Shown here: positions 1 to 12,224 of the stretch, in pieces
Layout of the letters: every line of letters starts with the position of its first letter
Numbering within the stretch: position 1 is the first letter of the stretch
Assembly: GCF_051401765.1 (NCBI RefSeq)
Contig: NW_027480422.1
Location: 17,936,001 to 18,000,000 of the forward strand
Length of the DNA stretch: 64,000 nucleotides
Source of the DNA: Calliopsis andreniformis
Taxonomy: Eukaryota; Arthropoda; Insecta; Hymenoptera; Andrenidae
Reading direction: 5' to 3'
Translations under genes and position numbers: made by a program
Notes under the pieces: generated by a model
The model's input: only the letters and a program-made list of their open reading frames with translations
Told to the model about the DNA's origin: nothing
Databases searched by the model: none

Positions 1-51
1 TAGGTTGCCCGGAACGTAGAAATGGCCATTACTTTCACACTGGATGCAATT

Positions 52-68
52 ATTCGTTTTATACGATG
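52..68 (+). other. CENP-B-box-like 17-mer, typical forward-arm example (7 of 9 fixed positions)
   Basis: The mammalian CENP-B box core is nTTCGnnnnAnnCGGGn. This site reads ATTCGTTTTATACGATG, which keeps TTCG, the central A and the CG of CGGG, but has AT in place of the last two G. The same 17-mer recurs in many monomers of both arms. Whether any protein binds it is unknown. By a rough equal-base estimate a 166-bp monomer has about a one-in-three chance of one 7-of-9 match by accident, so this is a lead only. Confidence 0.35.
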
Positions 69-2321
69 GAAAAGCTGTTGTATTTATATTGTGTATTATG
101 CTTCTGGCGTTGACTTCTTAGGCACTAACTATTCGATCTGGTGGAGCAGCGCTCTAGAGTAATGCCTAGGTTGCCCGGAACGTAGAAGTGGTCATTACTA
201 TCACACTGTTTGCAATTATTCATTTGATACGATGGAAATGCTGTTGTATTTATATTGTATTTTATGCTTCTGGCGTTGAATTCTAAGTCCCTAGCTATTC
301 GATCTGGTGGAGCAACGCCCTAGGGTGAAGCCTAGGTTGCCCGGAGCGTAGAAATGAACATTACTTTCACACTGCTTGCAATTATTCCTGTTATACGATG
401 GAAAAGCTGTTGTATTTTTATTGTATTTTATGCTTCTGGCGTTGACTTCTAAGTCGCTAGCTATTCGATCTGGTGGAGCAACGCTCTAGAGTGAAGCTTA
501 GGTTGCCCGGAACGTAGAAATGATCATTACTTTCACACTGGATGCAATTTTCCTGTTATACGATGGAAAAACTGTTGTATTTATATTGTATTTTATGCTT
601 CCGGCGTTGACCTCTAAGGCCCTAACAATTCGATCTGGTGGAACTTCGCCCGAGAGTGATGCCTAGTTTGCCCGGAACGTAGAAATGACCATTACCTTCA
701 CACCGATTGCAATTATTCGTATCATACGATGGAAAAACTGTTGTATCTGTTTTGTATTTTATGATTCTGGCGTTGACTTCCAAGGCCCTAACAATTCGAT
801 GTTGTGGAACAACGCCCTAGAGTGAAGCCTAGGTTGCGCGGAGCGTAGAAATGACTATCACTTTCACATTGGCTGCAATTATTCGTTTTATACGATGGAT
901 CGGCGGTCGTATTTATATTCTGTTTTATGCTTCTGGCGTTGACTTCCTAGGCCCTAACTATTCGATCTGGTGAAGCAACGCCCTAGAGCGAACCCTAGGT
1001 TGCCCCGAACGTAGAAATGACCATTACCTTCACACTGATTGCAATTATTCGTTTTATACGATGGGAAATCTGTTGCATCGGTTATGTATTTTACGCTTCT
1101 GGCGTTGACTTCTAAGGTCCTAACAATCCGATCTGGTGGAGCAACGCCCTAGGGCGAAGCCTAGGTCGCCCGGAACGTAGAAATGACGGTTACCCTCACA
1201 CTGATTGCAATTATTCATTTTATGCGATGGAAAAACAGTTGTATTTTTATTGTATTTAATGCTCCGGGCGTAGACTTCTAAGGCCCTAGCTATTCGATCT
1301 GGTGGAGCAACGCCCTAGAGTGAAGCCTGGGTTGCCAGGAACGTAGAAATGACTATCACTTTCACACGGGTTGCAACTATTCGTGTTATACGATGGAAAA
1401 ACCGTTGCATTTTCATTGTATTTTATGCTTCTGGCGTTGACTTCTAAGTCGCCAGCTATTCGATCTGGTGGAGGAACGCCCTAGAGCGAAGCATAGGTTG
1501 CCCGGAACGTAGAAATGACCATCACTTTCACACTGGTTGCTATAACTCCAGTTACGCGATGGAAAAACTGTTGTACCCTTATTGTATTTTATGCTTCGTG
1601 CGTTGACTTCTAAGGCCCAAACTATTCCATCTGGTGGAGCAACGCCCTAGAATGAAGCCTAGGTTGCCCTGAACGTAGAAATGACCATTGCTTTCGCACT
1701 GTTTGCAATCATTCACTTTATACGATCGAGAAACCCTTGTATTTGTATTGTATTTTATACTTCTGGCGTTGACTTCTTAGGCCCTTACTAATCGATCTGG
1801 TGGGAAAACGCCCTAGATTGAAGCCTAGCTTAACCGGAACGTAGAAATGACTATCACTATCACACTGGTTGCAATTATTCCAGTTATACGATGGAAAAAC
1901 TGTTGTATCTTTATTGTATTTTATGCTTCGTGCGTTGACTTCTAAAGCCCTAACTATTCGATCTGGTGCAGCAACGCCCTAGAGTCAAGCCTAGGTTGCA
2001 CGGAACTTAGAAATGACCATTACCTTCACACTGATTGCATTTATTCATTTTATACGATGGAAAAACAGTTGTATTTTTATTGTATTTTATGCTCAGGGCG
2101 TAGACTTCTATGGCCCTAGCTATCCGATCTGGTGGAGCAACACCCTACAGTGAAGCCTAGCTTGCCCGGAACGTTGAAATGATTCTCACTTTTACACTGG
2201 TTGCAATTATTCGTGTTATACGATGGAAAAACCGTTGCATTTTCATTGCATTTTATGCTTCGGGCGATGTCTTCAAAGACCCTAACTATTCGATCTGGTG
2301 GAGCAACGCCCTAGAGTGAAG

Positions 2322-2487
2322 CCTAGGTTGCCCGGAACGTAGAAATGACTATCACTTTCACACTGGTTGCAATTATTCGTGTTATACGATGGAAAAACTG
2401 TTGTATTCTTATTGTATTTTATGCTTCGGTCGTTGACTTCTAAGGCCCTAGCTATTCGATCTGGTGGAGCAACGCCCTAGAGTGAAC
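2322..2487 (+). repeat. Representative 166-bp monomer
   Basis: This copy is close to the consensus that I derived by eye and is exactly 166 bp from one CCTAGG start to the aligned start of the next. The consensus has 32 C and 36 G (41% G+C) and 7 CpG. An AT-rich segment lies at about monomer positions 74-101. GC-richer segments lie at the CCTAGG end and at positions 140-160. Across the monomer junction there is a short dyad: GCAA and CCTAG upstream pair with CTAGG and TTGC downstream, around an 8-base loop with a 3-base bulge. Because 166 leaves a remainder of 1 on division by 3, any reading frame shifts at each monomer, which explains the many short open frames. Confidence 0.95.
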
Positions 2488-4570
2488 CATAGGTTGCCCG
2501 GAACGTAGAAATGACCATAACTTTCACACCGGTTGCAATTATTCGTTTTATACGATGGAAAAACTGTTGCATTTGTTTTGTATTTTACGCTTCTGGCGTT
2601 GACTTCTAAGGCCCTAACAATTCAACCTGGTGGAACAACGCCCTCGAGTGAAGCCAAGGTTGCCCGGAATGTAGAAATGACCATAACTTTCACACAGGTT
2701 GCAATTATTCGTTTTATACGATGGAAAAGCTGTTGTATTTATATTGTGTTTTATGCTTCTGGCGTTGACTTCATAGGCCCCACCTATTCGATCTGGTGGA
2801 GCAACGCCCTAGAGTGACGCCTAGGTTGCCCGGAACGTAGAAATGACCATTACCTTCACACTGTTTGCAATTATTCATTTTATACGATGGAAATTCTGTT
2901 GTATTTATATTGTATATTATGCCTCGTGCGTTGACTTCTAAGGCCCTAACTATTCGATTTGGTCGTGCAACGCCCTAGAGTGAAGCCTAGGTTTCCCGGA
3001 AAGTAGAAATGACCATAACATTCACACTGGTTGCAATTACTCCAGTTATACGATGGAATAACTGTTGTATTTATATTGTATGTTATGCTTCTGGCGTTGA
3101 CTTCTTAGGCCCTAACTATTCGATCTGGTGGAGCAACGCCCTAGGGCGGAGCCTAGGTTGCCCGGAACGTAGAAATGACCATTACCTTCACACTGATTGC
3201 AATTATTCATTTTATACGATGGAAAAACTGTCGCATTTTCATTGTATTTTGTGCTTAGGGCGTTGACTTCTAAGGTCCTAACTATTCGTTCTGGTGGAGC
3301 AACGCCCTAGAGCGAAGCTTAGGTTGCCCGGAACGTAGAAATGGCCATTACTATCACACTGGATGCAATTATTCCTGTTATACGATGGAAAAACTGTTGT
3401 ATTTTTATTGTATTTTATGCTTCTGGCGTTGACTTCTAAGTCGCCAGCTATTCGATCTGGTGGAGGAACGCCCTAGAGCGAAGCATAGGTTGCCCGGAAC
3501 GTAGAAATGACCATCACTTTCACACTGGTTGCTATTACTCCAGTTACGCGAAGGAAAAACTGTTGTATCCTTATTGTATTTTATGCTTCGGGCGTTGACT
3601 TCTAAGGCCCTAACTATTCCATCTGGTGGAGCAACGCCCTAGAGTGAAGGCTAGGTTGCCCGGAACGTAGAAATGGCCGTTACTATCACACTGGTTGCTG
3701 TTACTACTTTTATACGTTGGAAACACTGTTGTATCTTTATTGTATTTTATGCTTCGGGCGTTGACTTCTAAGGCCCTAACTACTCGATCTGGTAGGGCAA
3801 CGCCCTAGAATGAAGCCTAGGTTGCCCTGAACGTAGAAATGTCCATTACTTTCGCACTGTTTGCAATTATTCACTTTATACGATCGAGAAACCCTTGTAT
3901 TTGTATTGTATTTTATGCTTCTGGCGTTGACTACTGAGGCCCTAACTATTCGATCTGGAGGAGCAACGCCTCAGAGTTATATCTAGGATGCCCGAACGTA
4001 GAAATGGCCGTCACTTTGACACTGGTTGCAATTAATCGTTTTATACCTTGGAACAGCTGTTGTATTTATATTGTGCTTTATGCTTCTGGCGAAGACTTCT
4101 TAGGACCTAACTATTCGATCTGGTGATGCAGCGCCCTAGAGTGAAGCCTGGGTTGCCCGGAACGTAGAAATGACCATAACTATCACACCAGTTGCAATTA
4201 TTCGTTTTATACGATGGAAAAACTGTTGCGTTTGTTTTGTATTTTACGCTTCTGGCGTTGACTTCTAAGACGCTAGCTATTCGATCTGGTGGAGCAACGC
4301 CCTAGAGTGAAGCTTAGGTTGCCCGGAACGTAGAAATGATCATTACTTTCACACTGGATGCAATTTTCTTGTTATACGATGGAATAACTGTTGAATTTAT
4401 ATTGTATTTTATGCTTCCGGCGTTGACTTCTATGGCCCTAACAATTCGATCTGGTGGAACAACGCCCTAGAGTGAAGCCTAGGTTGCCCGGAACGTAGAA
4501 ATGGCAATTACTTTCACACTGGATTCAATTATTCGTTTTATACGATGGACAAACTGTTGTACTTATATTG

Positions 4571-5162
4571 TATTTTATGCTTCTGGCGTTGACTTCTTAG
4601 GCCCTTACTAATCGATCTGGTGGGAAAACGCCCTAGATTGAAGCCTAGCTTACCCGGAACGTAGAAATGACTATCACTATCACACTGGTTGCAATTATTC
4701 CAGTTATACGATGGAAAAACTGTTGTATCTTTATTGTATTTTATGCTTCGTGCGTTGACTTCTAAATCCCTAACTATTCGATCTGGTGCAGCAACGCCCT
4801 AGAGTCATGCCTAGGTTGCACGGAACATAGAAATGACCATTACCTTCACACTGATTGCATTTATTCATTTTATACGATGGAAAAACAGTTGTATTTTTAT
4901 TGTATTTTATGCTCAGGGCGTAGACTTCTATGGCCCTAGCTATCCGATCCGGTGGAGCAACACCCTACAGTGAAGCCTAGCTTGCCCGGAACGTTGAAAT
5001 GATTCTCACTTTTACACTGGTTGCAATTATTCGTGTTATACGATGGAAAAACCGTTGCATTTTCATTGTATTTTATGCTTCGGGCGATGTCTTCAAAGAC
5101 CCTAACTATTCGATCTGGTGGAGCAACGCCCTAGAGTGAAGCCTAGGTTGCCCGGAACGTAG
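4571..5162 (+). repeat. Nested duplication inside the unit, partner 1751-2342 (17-monomer spacing)
   Basis: The segment beginning near GCCCTTACTAATCG at 4601 repeats the one at 1781 with spacing 2820 bp, about 17 monomers. Shared rare marks include CTAGATTGAAGCC, TCTGGTGCAGCAACG, CTACAGTGAAGCC, GATTCTCACTTTTAC and GGGCGATGTCTTCAAAG. Divergence begins after AACGTAGAAATG. Copy B carries the corresponding pair near 7393 and 10,213. The duplication therefore predates the tandem doubling of the whole unit. Confidence 0.85.
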
Positions 5163-8100
5163 AAATGGCCATTACTTTCACACTGGATGCAATTATTCGT
5201 TTTATACGATGGAAAAGCTGTTGTATTTATATTGTGTATTATGCTTCTGGCGTTGACTTCTTAGGCACTAACTATTCGATCTGGTGGAGCAGCGCTCTAG
5301 AGTAATGCCTAGGTTGCCCGGAACGTAGAAGTGGTCATTACTATCACACTGTTTGCAATTATTCATTTGATACGATGGAAATGCTGTTGTATTTATATTG
5401 TATTTTATGCTTCTGGCGTTGAATTCTAAGTCCCTAGCTATTCGATCTGGTGGAGCAACGCCCTAGGGTGAAGCCTAGGTTGCCCGGAGCGTAGAAATGA
5501 ACATTACTTTCACACTGCTTGCAATTATTCCTGTTATACGATGGAAAAGCTGTTGTATTTTTATTGTATTTTATGCTTCTGGCGTTGACTTCTAAGTCGC
5601 TAGCTATTCGATCTGGTGGAGCAACGCTCTAGAGTGAAGCTTAGGTTGCCCGGAACGTAGAAATGATCATTACTTTCACACTGGATGCAATTTTCCTGTT
5701 ATACGATGGAAAAACTGTTGTATTTATATTGTATTTTATGCTTCCGGCGTTGACCTCTAAGGCCCTAACAATTCGATCTGGTGGAACTTCGCCCGAGAGT
5801 GATGCCTAGTTTGCCCGGAACGTAGAAATGACCATTACCTTCACACCGATTGCAATTATTCGTATCATACGATGGAAAAACTGTTGTATCTGTTTTGTAT
5901 TTTATGATTCTGGCGTTGACTTCCAAGGCCCTAACAATTCGATGTTGTGGAACAACGCCCTAGAGTGAAGCCTAGGTTGCGCGGAGCGTAGAAATGACTA
6001 TCACTTTCACATTGGCTGCAATTATTCGTTTTATACGATGGATCGGCGGTCGTATTTATATTCTGTTTTATGCTTCTGGCGTTGACTTCCTAGGCCCTAA
6101 CTATTCGATCTGGTGAAGCAACGCCCTAGAGCGAACCCTAGGTTGCCCCGAACGTAGAAATGACCATTACCTTCACACTGATTGCAATTATTCGTTTTAT
6201 ACGATGGGAAATCTGTTGCATCGGTTATGTATTTTACGCTTCTGGCGTTGACTTCTAAGGTCCTAACAATCCGATCTGGTGGAGCAACGCCCTAGGGCGA
6301 AGCCTAGGTCGCCCGGAACGTAGAAATGACGGTTACCCTCACACTGATTGCAATTATTCATTTTATGCGATGGAAAAACAGTTGTATTTTTATTGTATTT
6401 AATGCTCCGGGCGTAGACTTCTAAGGCCCTAGCTATTCGATCTGGTGGAGCAACGCCCTAGAGTGAAGCCTGGGTTGCCCGGAACGTAGAAATGACTATC
6501 ACTTTCACACGGGTTGCAACTATTCGTGTTATACGATGGAAAAACCGTTGCATTTTCATTGTATTTTATGCTTCTGGCGTTGACTTCTAAGTCGCCAGCT
6601 ATTCGATCTGGTGGAGGAACGCCCTAGAGCGAAGCATAGGTTGCCCGGAACGTAGAAATGACCATCACTTTCACACTGGTTGCTATAACTCCAGTTACGC
6701 GATGGAAAAACTGTTGTACCCTTATTGTATTTTATGCTTCGTGCGTTGACTTCTAAGGCCCAAACTATTCCATCTGGTGGAGCAACGCCCTAGAATGAAG
6801 CCTAGGTTGCCCTGAACGTAGAAATGACCATTGCTTTCGCACTGTTTGCAATCATTCACTTTATACGATCGAGAAACCCTTGTATTTGTATTGTATTTTA
6901 TGCTTCTGGCGTTGACTACTGAGGCCCTAACTATTCGATCTGGAGGAGCAACGCCTCAGAGTTATATCTAGGATGCCCGAACGTCGAAATGGCCGTCACT
7001 TTGACACTGGTTGCAATTATTCGTTTTATACCATGGAACAGCTGTTGTATTTATATTGTGCTTTATGCTTCTGGCGAAGACTTCTTAGGACCTAACTATT
7101 CGATCTGGTTATGCAGCGCCCTAGAGTGAAGCCTGGGTTGCCAGGGAACGTAGAAATGACCATAACTTTCACACCGGTTGCAATTATTCGTTTTATACGA
7201 TGGAAAAACTGTTGCGTTTGTTTTGTATTTTACGCTTCTGGCGTTGACTTCTAAGGCCCTAACAATTCGATCTGGTGGAACAACGCCCTAGAGTGAAGCC
7301 TAGGTTGCCCGGAACGTAGAAATGGCAATTACTTTCACACTAGGATCCAATTATTCGTTTTATACGATGGACAAACTGTTGTACTTATATTGTATTTTAT
7401 ACTTCTGGCGTTGACTTCTTAGGCCCTTACTAATCGATCTGGTGGGAAAACGCCCTAGATTGAAGCCTAGCTTAACCGGAACGTAGAAATGACTATCACT
7501 ATCACACTGGTTGCAATTATTCCAGTTATACGATGGAAAAACTGTTGTATCTTTATTGTATTTTATGCTTCGTGCGTTGACTTCTAAAGCCCTAACTATT
7601 CGATCTGGTGCAGCAACGCCCTAGAGTCAAGCCTAGGTTGCACGGAACTTAGAAATGACCATTACCTTCACACTGATTGCATTTATTCATTTTATACGAT
7701 GGAAAAACAGTTGTATTTTTATTGTATTTTATGCTCAGGGCGTAGACTTCTATGGCCCTAGCTATCCGATCTGGTGGAGCAACACCCTACAGTGAAGCCT
7801 AGCTTGCCCGGAACGTTGAAATGATTCTCACTTTTACACTGGTTGCAATTATTCGTGTTATACGATGGAAAAACCGTTGCATTTTCATTGTATTTTATGC
7901 TTCGGGCGATGTCTTCAAAGACCCTAACTATTCGATCTGGTGGAGCAACGCCCTAGAGTGAAGCCTAGGTTGCCCGGAACGTAGAAATGACTATCACTTT
8001 CACACTGGTTGCAATTATTCGTGTTATACGATGGAAAAACTGTTGTATTCTTATTGTATTTTATGCTTCGGTCGTTGACTTCTAAGGCCCTAGCTATTCG

Positions 8101-10785
8101 ATCTGGTGGAGCAACGCCCTAGAGTGAACCATAGGTTGCCCGGAACGTAGAAATGACCATAACTTTCACACCGGTTGCAATTATTCGTTTTATACGATGG
8201 AAAAACTGTTGCATTTGTTTTGTATTTTACGCTTCTGGCGTTGACTTCTAAGGCCCTAACAATTCAACCTGGTGGAACAACGCCCTCGAGTGAAGCCAAG
8301 GTTGCCCGGAATGTAGAAATGACCATAACTTTCACACAGGTTGCAATTATTCGTTTTATACGATGGAAAAGCTGTTGTATTTATATTGTGTTTTATGCTT
8401 CTGGCGTTGACTTCATAGGCCCCACCTATTCGATCTGGTGGAGCAACGCCCTAGAGTGACGCCTAGGTTGCCCGGAACGTAGAAATGACCATTACCTTCA
8501 CACTGTTTGCAATTATTCATTTTATACGATGGAAATTCTGTTGTATTTATATTGTATATTATGCCTCGTGCGTTGACTTCTAAGGCCCTAACTATTCGAT
8601 TTGGTCGTGCAACGCCCTAGAGTGAAGCCTAGGTTTCCCGGAAAGTAGAAATGACCATAACATTCACACTGGTTGCAATTACTCCAGTTATACGATGGAA
8701 TAACTGTTGTATTTATATTGTATGTTATGCTTCTGGCGTTGACTTCTTAGGCCCTAACTATTCGATCTGGTGGAGCAACGCCCTAGGGCGGAGCCTAGGT
8801 TGCCCGGAACGTAGAAATGACCATTACCTTCACACTGATTGCAATTATTCATTTTATACGATGGAAAAACTGTCGCATTTTCATTGTATTTTGTGCTTAG
8901 GGCGTTGACTTCTAAGGTCCTAACTATTCGTTCTGGTGGAGCAACGCCCTAGAGCGAAGCTTAGGTTGCCCGGAACGTAGAAATGGCCATTACTATCACA
9001 CTGGATGCAATTATTCCTGTTATACGATGGAAAAACTGTTGTATTTTTATTGTATTTTATGCTTCTGGCGTTGACTTCTAAGTCGCCAGCTATTCGATCT
9101 GGTGGAGGAACGCCCTAGAGCGAAGCATAGGTTGCCCGGAACGTAGAAATGACCATCACTTTCACACTGGTTGCTATTACTCCAGTTACGCGAAGGAAAA
9201 ACTGTTGTATCCTTATTGTATTTTATGCTTCGGGCGTTGACTTCTAAGGCCCTAACTATTCCATCTGGTGGAGCAACGCCCTAGAGTGAAGGCTAGGTTG
9301 CCCGGAACGTAGAAATGGCCGTTACTATCACACTGGTTGCTGTTACTACTTTTATACGTTGGAAACACTGTTGTATCTTTATTGTATTTTATGCTTCGGG
9401 CGTTGACTTCTAAGGCCCTAACTACTCGATCTGGTAGGGCAACGCCCTAGAATGAAGCCTAGGTTGCCCTGAACGTAGAAATGTCCATTACTTTCGCACT
9501 GTTTGCAATTATTCACTTTATACGATCGAGAAACCCTTGTATTTGTATTGTATTTTATGCTTCTGGCGTTGACTACTGAGGCCCTAACTATTCGATCTGG
9601 AGGAGCAACGCCTCAGAGTTATATCTAGGATGCCCGAACGTAGAAATGGCCGTCACTTTGACACTGGTTGCAATTAATCGTTTTATACCTTGGAACAGCT
9701 GTTGTATTTATATTGTGCTTTATGCTTCTGGCGAAGACTTCTTAGGACCTAACTATTCGATCTGGTGATGCAGCGCCCTAGAGTGAAGCCTGGGTTGCCC
9801 GGAACGTAGAAATGACCATAACTATCACACCAGTTGCAATTATTCGTTTTATACGATGGAAAAACTGTTGCGTTTGTTTTGTATTTTACGCTTCTGGCGT
9901 TGACTTCTAAGACGCTAGCTATTCGATCTGGTGGAGCAACGCCCTAGAGTGAAGCTTAGGTTGCCCGGAACGTAGAAATGATCATTACTTTCACACTGGA
10001 TGCAATTTTCTTGTTATACGATGGAATAACTGTTGAATTTATATTGTATTTTATGCTTCCGGCGTTGACTTCTATGGCCCTAACAATTCGATCTGGTGGA
10101 ACAACGCCCTAGAGTGAAGCCTAGGTTGCCCGGAACGTAGAAATGGCAATTACTTTCACACTGGATTCAATTATTCGTTTTATACGATGGACAAACTGTT
10201 GTACTTATATTGTATTTTATGCTTCTGGCGTTGACTTCTTAGGCCCTTACTAATCGATCTGGTGGGAAAACGCCCTAGATTGAAGCCTAGCTTACCCGGA
10301 ACGTAGAAATGACTATCACTATCACACTGGTTGCAATTATTCCAGTTATACGATGGAAAAACTGTTGTATCTTTATTGTATTTTATGCTTCGTGCGTTGA
10401 CTTCTAAATCCCTAACTATTCGATCTGGTGCAGCAACGCCCTAGAGTCATGCCTAGGTTGCACGGAACATAGAAATGACCATTACCTTCACACTGATTGC
10501 ATTTATTCATTTTATACGATGGAAAAACAGTTGTATTTTTATTGTATTTTATGCTCAGGGCGTAGACTTCTATGGCCCTAGCTATCCGATCCGGTGGAGC
10601 AACACCCTACAGTGAAGCCTAGCTTGCCCGGAACGTTGAAATGATTCTCACTTTTACACTGGTTGCAATTATTCGTGTTATACGATGGAAAAACCGTTGC
10701 ATTTTCATTGTATTTTATGCTTCGGGCGATGTCTTCAAAGACCGTAACTATTCGATCTGGTGGAGCAACGCCCTAGAGTGAAGCC
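5144..10785 (+). repeat. Higher-order repeat unit, copy B (34 monomers)
   Basis: This is a tandem second copy of the preceding unit, 34 monomers long (5642 bp). Identity with copy A is very high over the shared length. The similarity continues for only about 90 bp into what would be a third copy (10,786 to about 10,877), then stops at the point where copy A continues as ATTGTGTATTATGC and this one as ATTGTATTTTATGC. That short shared stretch is the likely crossover zone of the tandem duplication. Confidence 0.93.
6901..7399 (+). repeat. 499-bp, three-monomer block absent from copy A
   Basis: Copy A jumps at 1751-1758 (TATTTTAT) from sequence matching the left of this block to sequence matching its right, giving a hybrid monomer with TTTATACTTCTGG. 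The same TATTTTAT occurs at both edges of the block in copy B (about 6894-6901 and 7393-7400). The event is therefore an in-register exchange between homologous monomer positions. 499 rather than 498 bp is explained by an extra base within the block (CCAGGGAACG near 7142). Confidence 0.88.
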
Positions 10786-10876
10786 TAGGTTGCCCGGAAC
10801 GTAGAAATGGCCATTACTTTCACACTGGATGCAATTATTCGTTTTATACGATGGAAAAGCTGTTGTATTTATATTG

Positions 10877-11569
10877 TATTTTATGCTTCTGGCGTTGACT
10901 TCTGAGGCCGTAGCTATTCGATGTGGCGGAACGACGCCCTATATTGAATCCTAGGTTGCCCGGAACGTAGAAATGACCATAAATTTCACACCGGTTGCAA
11001 TTATTCGCTTTATAAGATGGAAAAACTGTTGCATTTGTTTTGTATTTTACGCTTCTGGCGTTGACTTCAAAGGCCCTAACAATTCGATCTGGTGGAGCAA
11101 CGCCCTAGAGCGAAGCCAAGGTCTCCCAGAACGTAAAAATGACCATCACTTTCACACTGGTTGCAATTACTCCTGTTATACGATAGAAAAACTGTGGTAT
11201 ATTTATTGTATTTTATGCTTCGGGCGTTGACTTCTAAGCCCCTAACTATTCGATCTGGTGGAGCAACGCCCTACAGCGAAGCCCAGGTTGCCCGGAACGC
11301 AGAAATGGCCATTACTTTCACTCTGGATGCAATTATTCGTGTTATACGATGGAAAAACTGTTGCATTCTTATTGTATTTTATGCTTCGGTCGTTGACTTC
11401 TAAGGCCCTAACTATTCGATATGGTGGAGCAACGCCCTAGAGTGAAGCCTAGGTTGCCCGGAACGTAGAAATGACCATTACCTTCACACTGGTTGCAATT
11501 ATTCGTGATATACGATGGAAAAACTGTTGTATCTATATTGTATTTCATGCTTCGGTCGTTGACTTCTAA
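10877..11569 (+). repeat. Irregular monomers after the tandem unit
   Basis: About four forward monomers in which the near-identity with the preceding higher-order units has ended. The first carries TGAGGCCGTAGC and GTGGCGGAACGACG, private marks not found in the unit. No gene or insertion is visible. Confidence 0.8.
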
Positions 11570-12224
11570 GGCCCTAACTATTCGATCTGCTGGAGCGACG
11601 CCTTAGGGCGGAGCCTAGGTTGCCCGGAACGTAGAAATGACCATTACCTTCACACTGATTGCAATTATTCATTTTATGCGATGGACAAACAGTTGTATTA
11701 TTATTGTATTTTATGCTCCGGGCGTAGACTTCTAAGGCCCTAGCTATTAGATCTGGTGGATCAACGCCCTAGAGTGAAGGCTAGGTTGCCCGGAACGTAG
11801 AAATGGCCATTACTTTCACTCTGGATAAATTATTCGTGTTATACGATGGAAAAACTGTTGCATTCTTATTGTATTTTATGCTTCGGTCGTTGACTTCTAA
11901 GGCCCTAGCTATTTGATCTGGTGGATCAAAGCCCTAGAGTGAAGGATAGGTTGCCCGGAATGTAGAAATGGCCATTACTATCACACTGGATGCAATTATT
12001 CCTGTTATACGATGGAAAAACTGTTGTATTTTTATTGTATTTTATGCTTCTGGCGTTGAATTCTAAGTCCCTAGCTATTCGATCTGGTGGAGCAACGCCC
12101 TAGGGTGAAGCCTAGGTTGCCCGTAGCGTAGAAATGAACATTACTTTCACACTGCTTGCAATTATTCCTGTTATACGATGGAAAAGCTGTTGTATTTTTA
12201 TTGTATTTTATGCTTCTGGCGTTG
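11570..12224 (+). repeat. Four-monomer segment duplicated at 13,558-14,213 (12-monomer spacing)
   Basis: Shared rare marks include GGAGCGACGCC, TTAGGGCGGAGCC, GATGGACAAACAGTTG, GCTATTAGATCTGGTGGATC and GAAGGATAGGTTGCC. The spacing is 1988-1990 bp. From about 12,224 this copy instead follows the sequence found at about 9908-10,082 (TCTAAGACGCTAGC, TTTTCTTGTTATACG, CTGTTGAATTTAT), so the border is a join between two different sources. Confidence 0.82.

Larger units (their letters stand above)
1..5143 (+). repeat. Higher-order repeat unit, copy A (31 monomers)
   Basis: Every monomer here has a near-identical partner in the next unit. Position 1 matches 5144 (spacing 5143) up to about 1758, and from there on the spacing is 5642. 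The few differences I saw include GTTGCCAGG at about 1334 against GTTGCCCGG at about 6477. The copy is 31 monomers long and looks like a three-monomer deletion form of copy B. Position 1 is the window edge, so the true left border of the unit is unknown. Confidence 0.93.

Noticed and set aside
2533..8459. LTR or other transposon flanking repeats suggested by identical sequence at about 2533 and 8175
   Set aside because: The identity extends over the full 5.1-5.6 kb and is entirely satellite; it is a tandem higher-order repeat with no coding interior.
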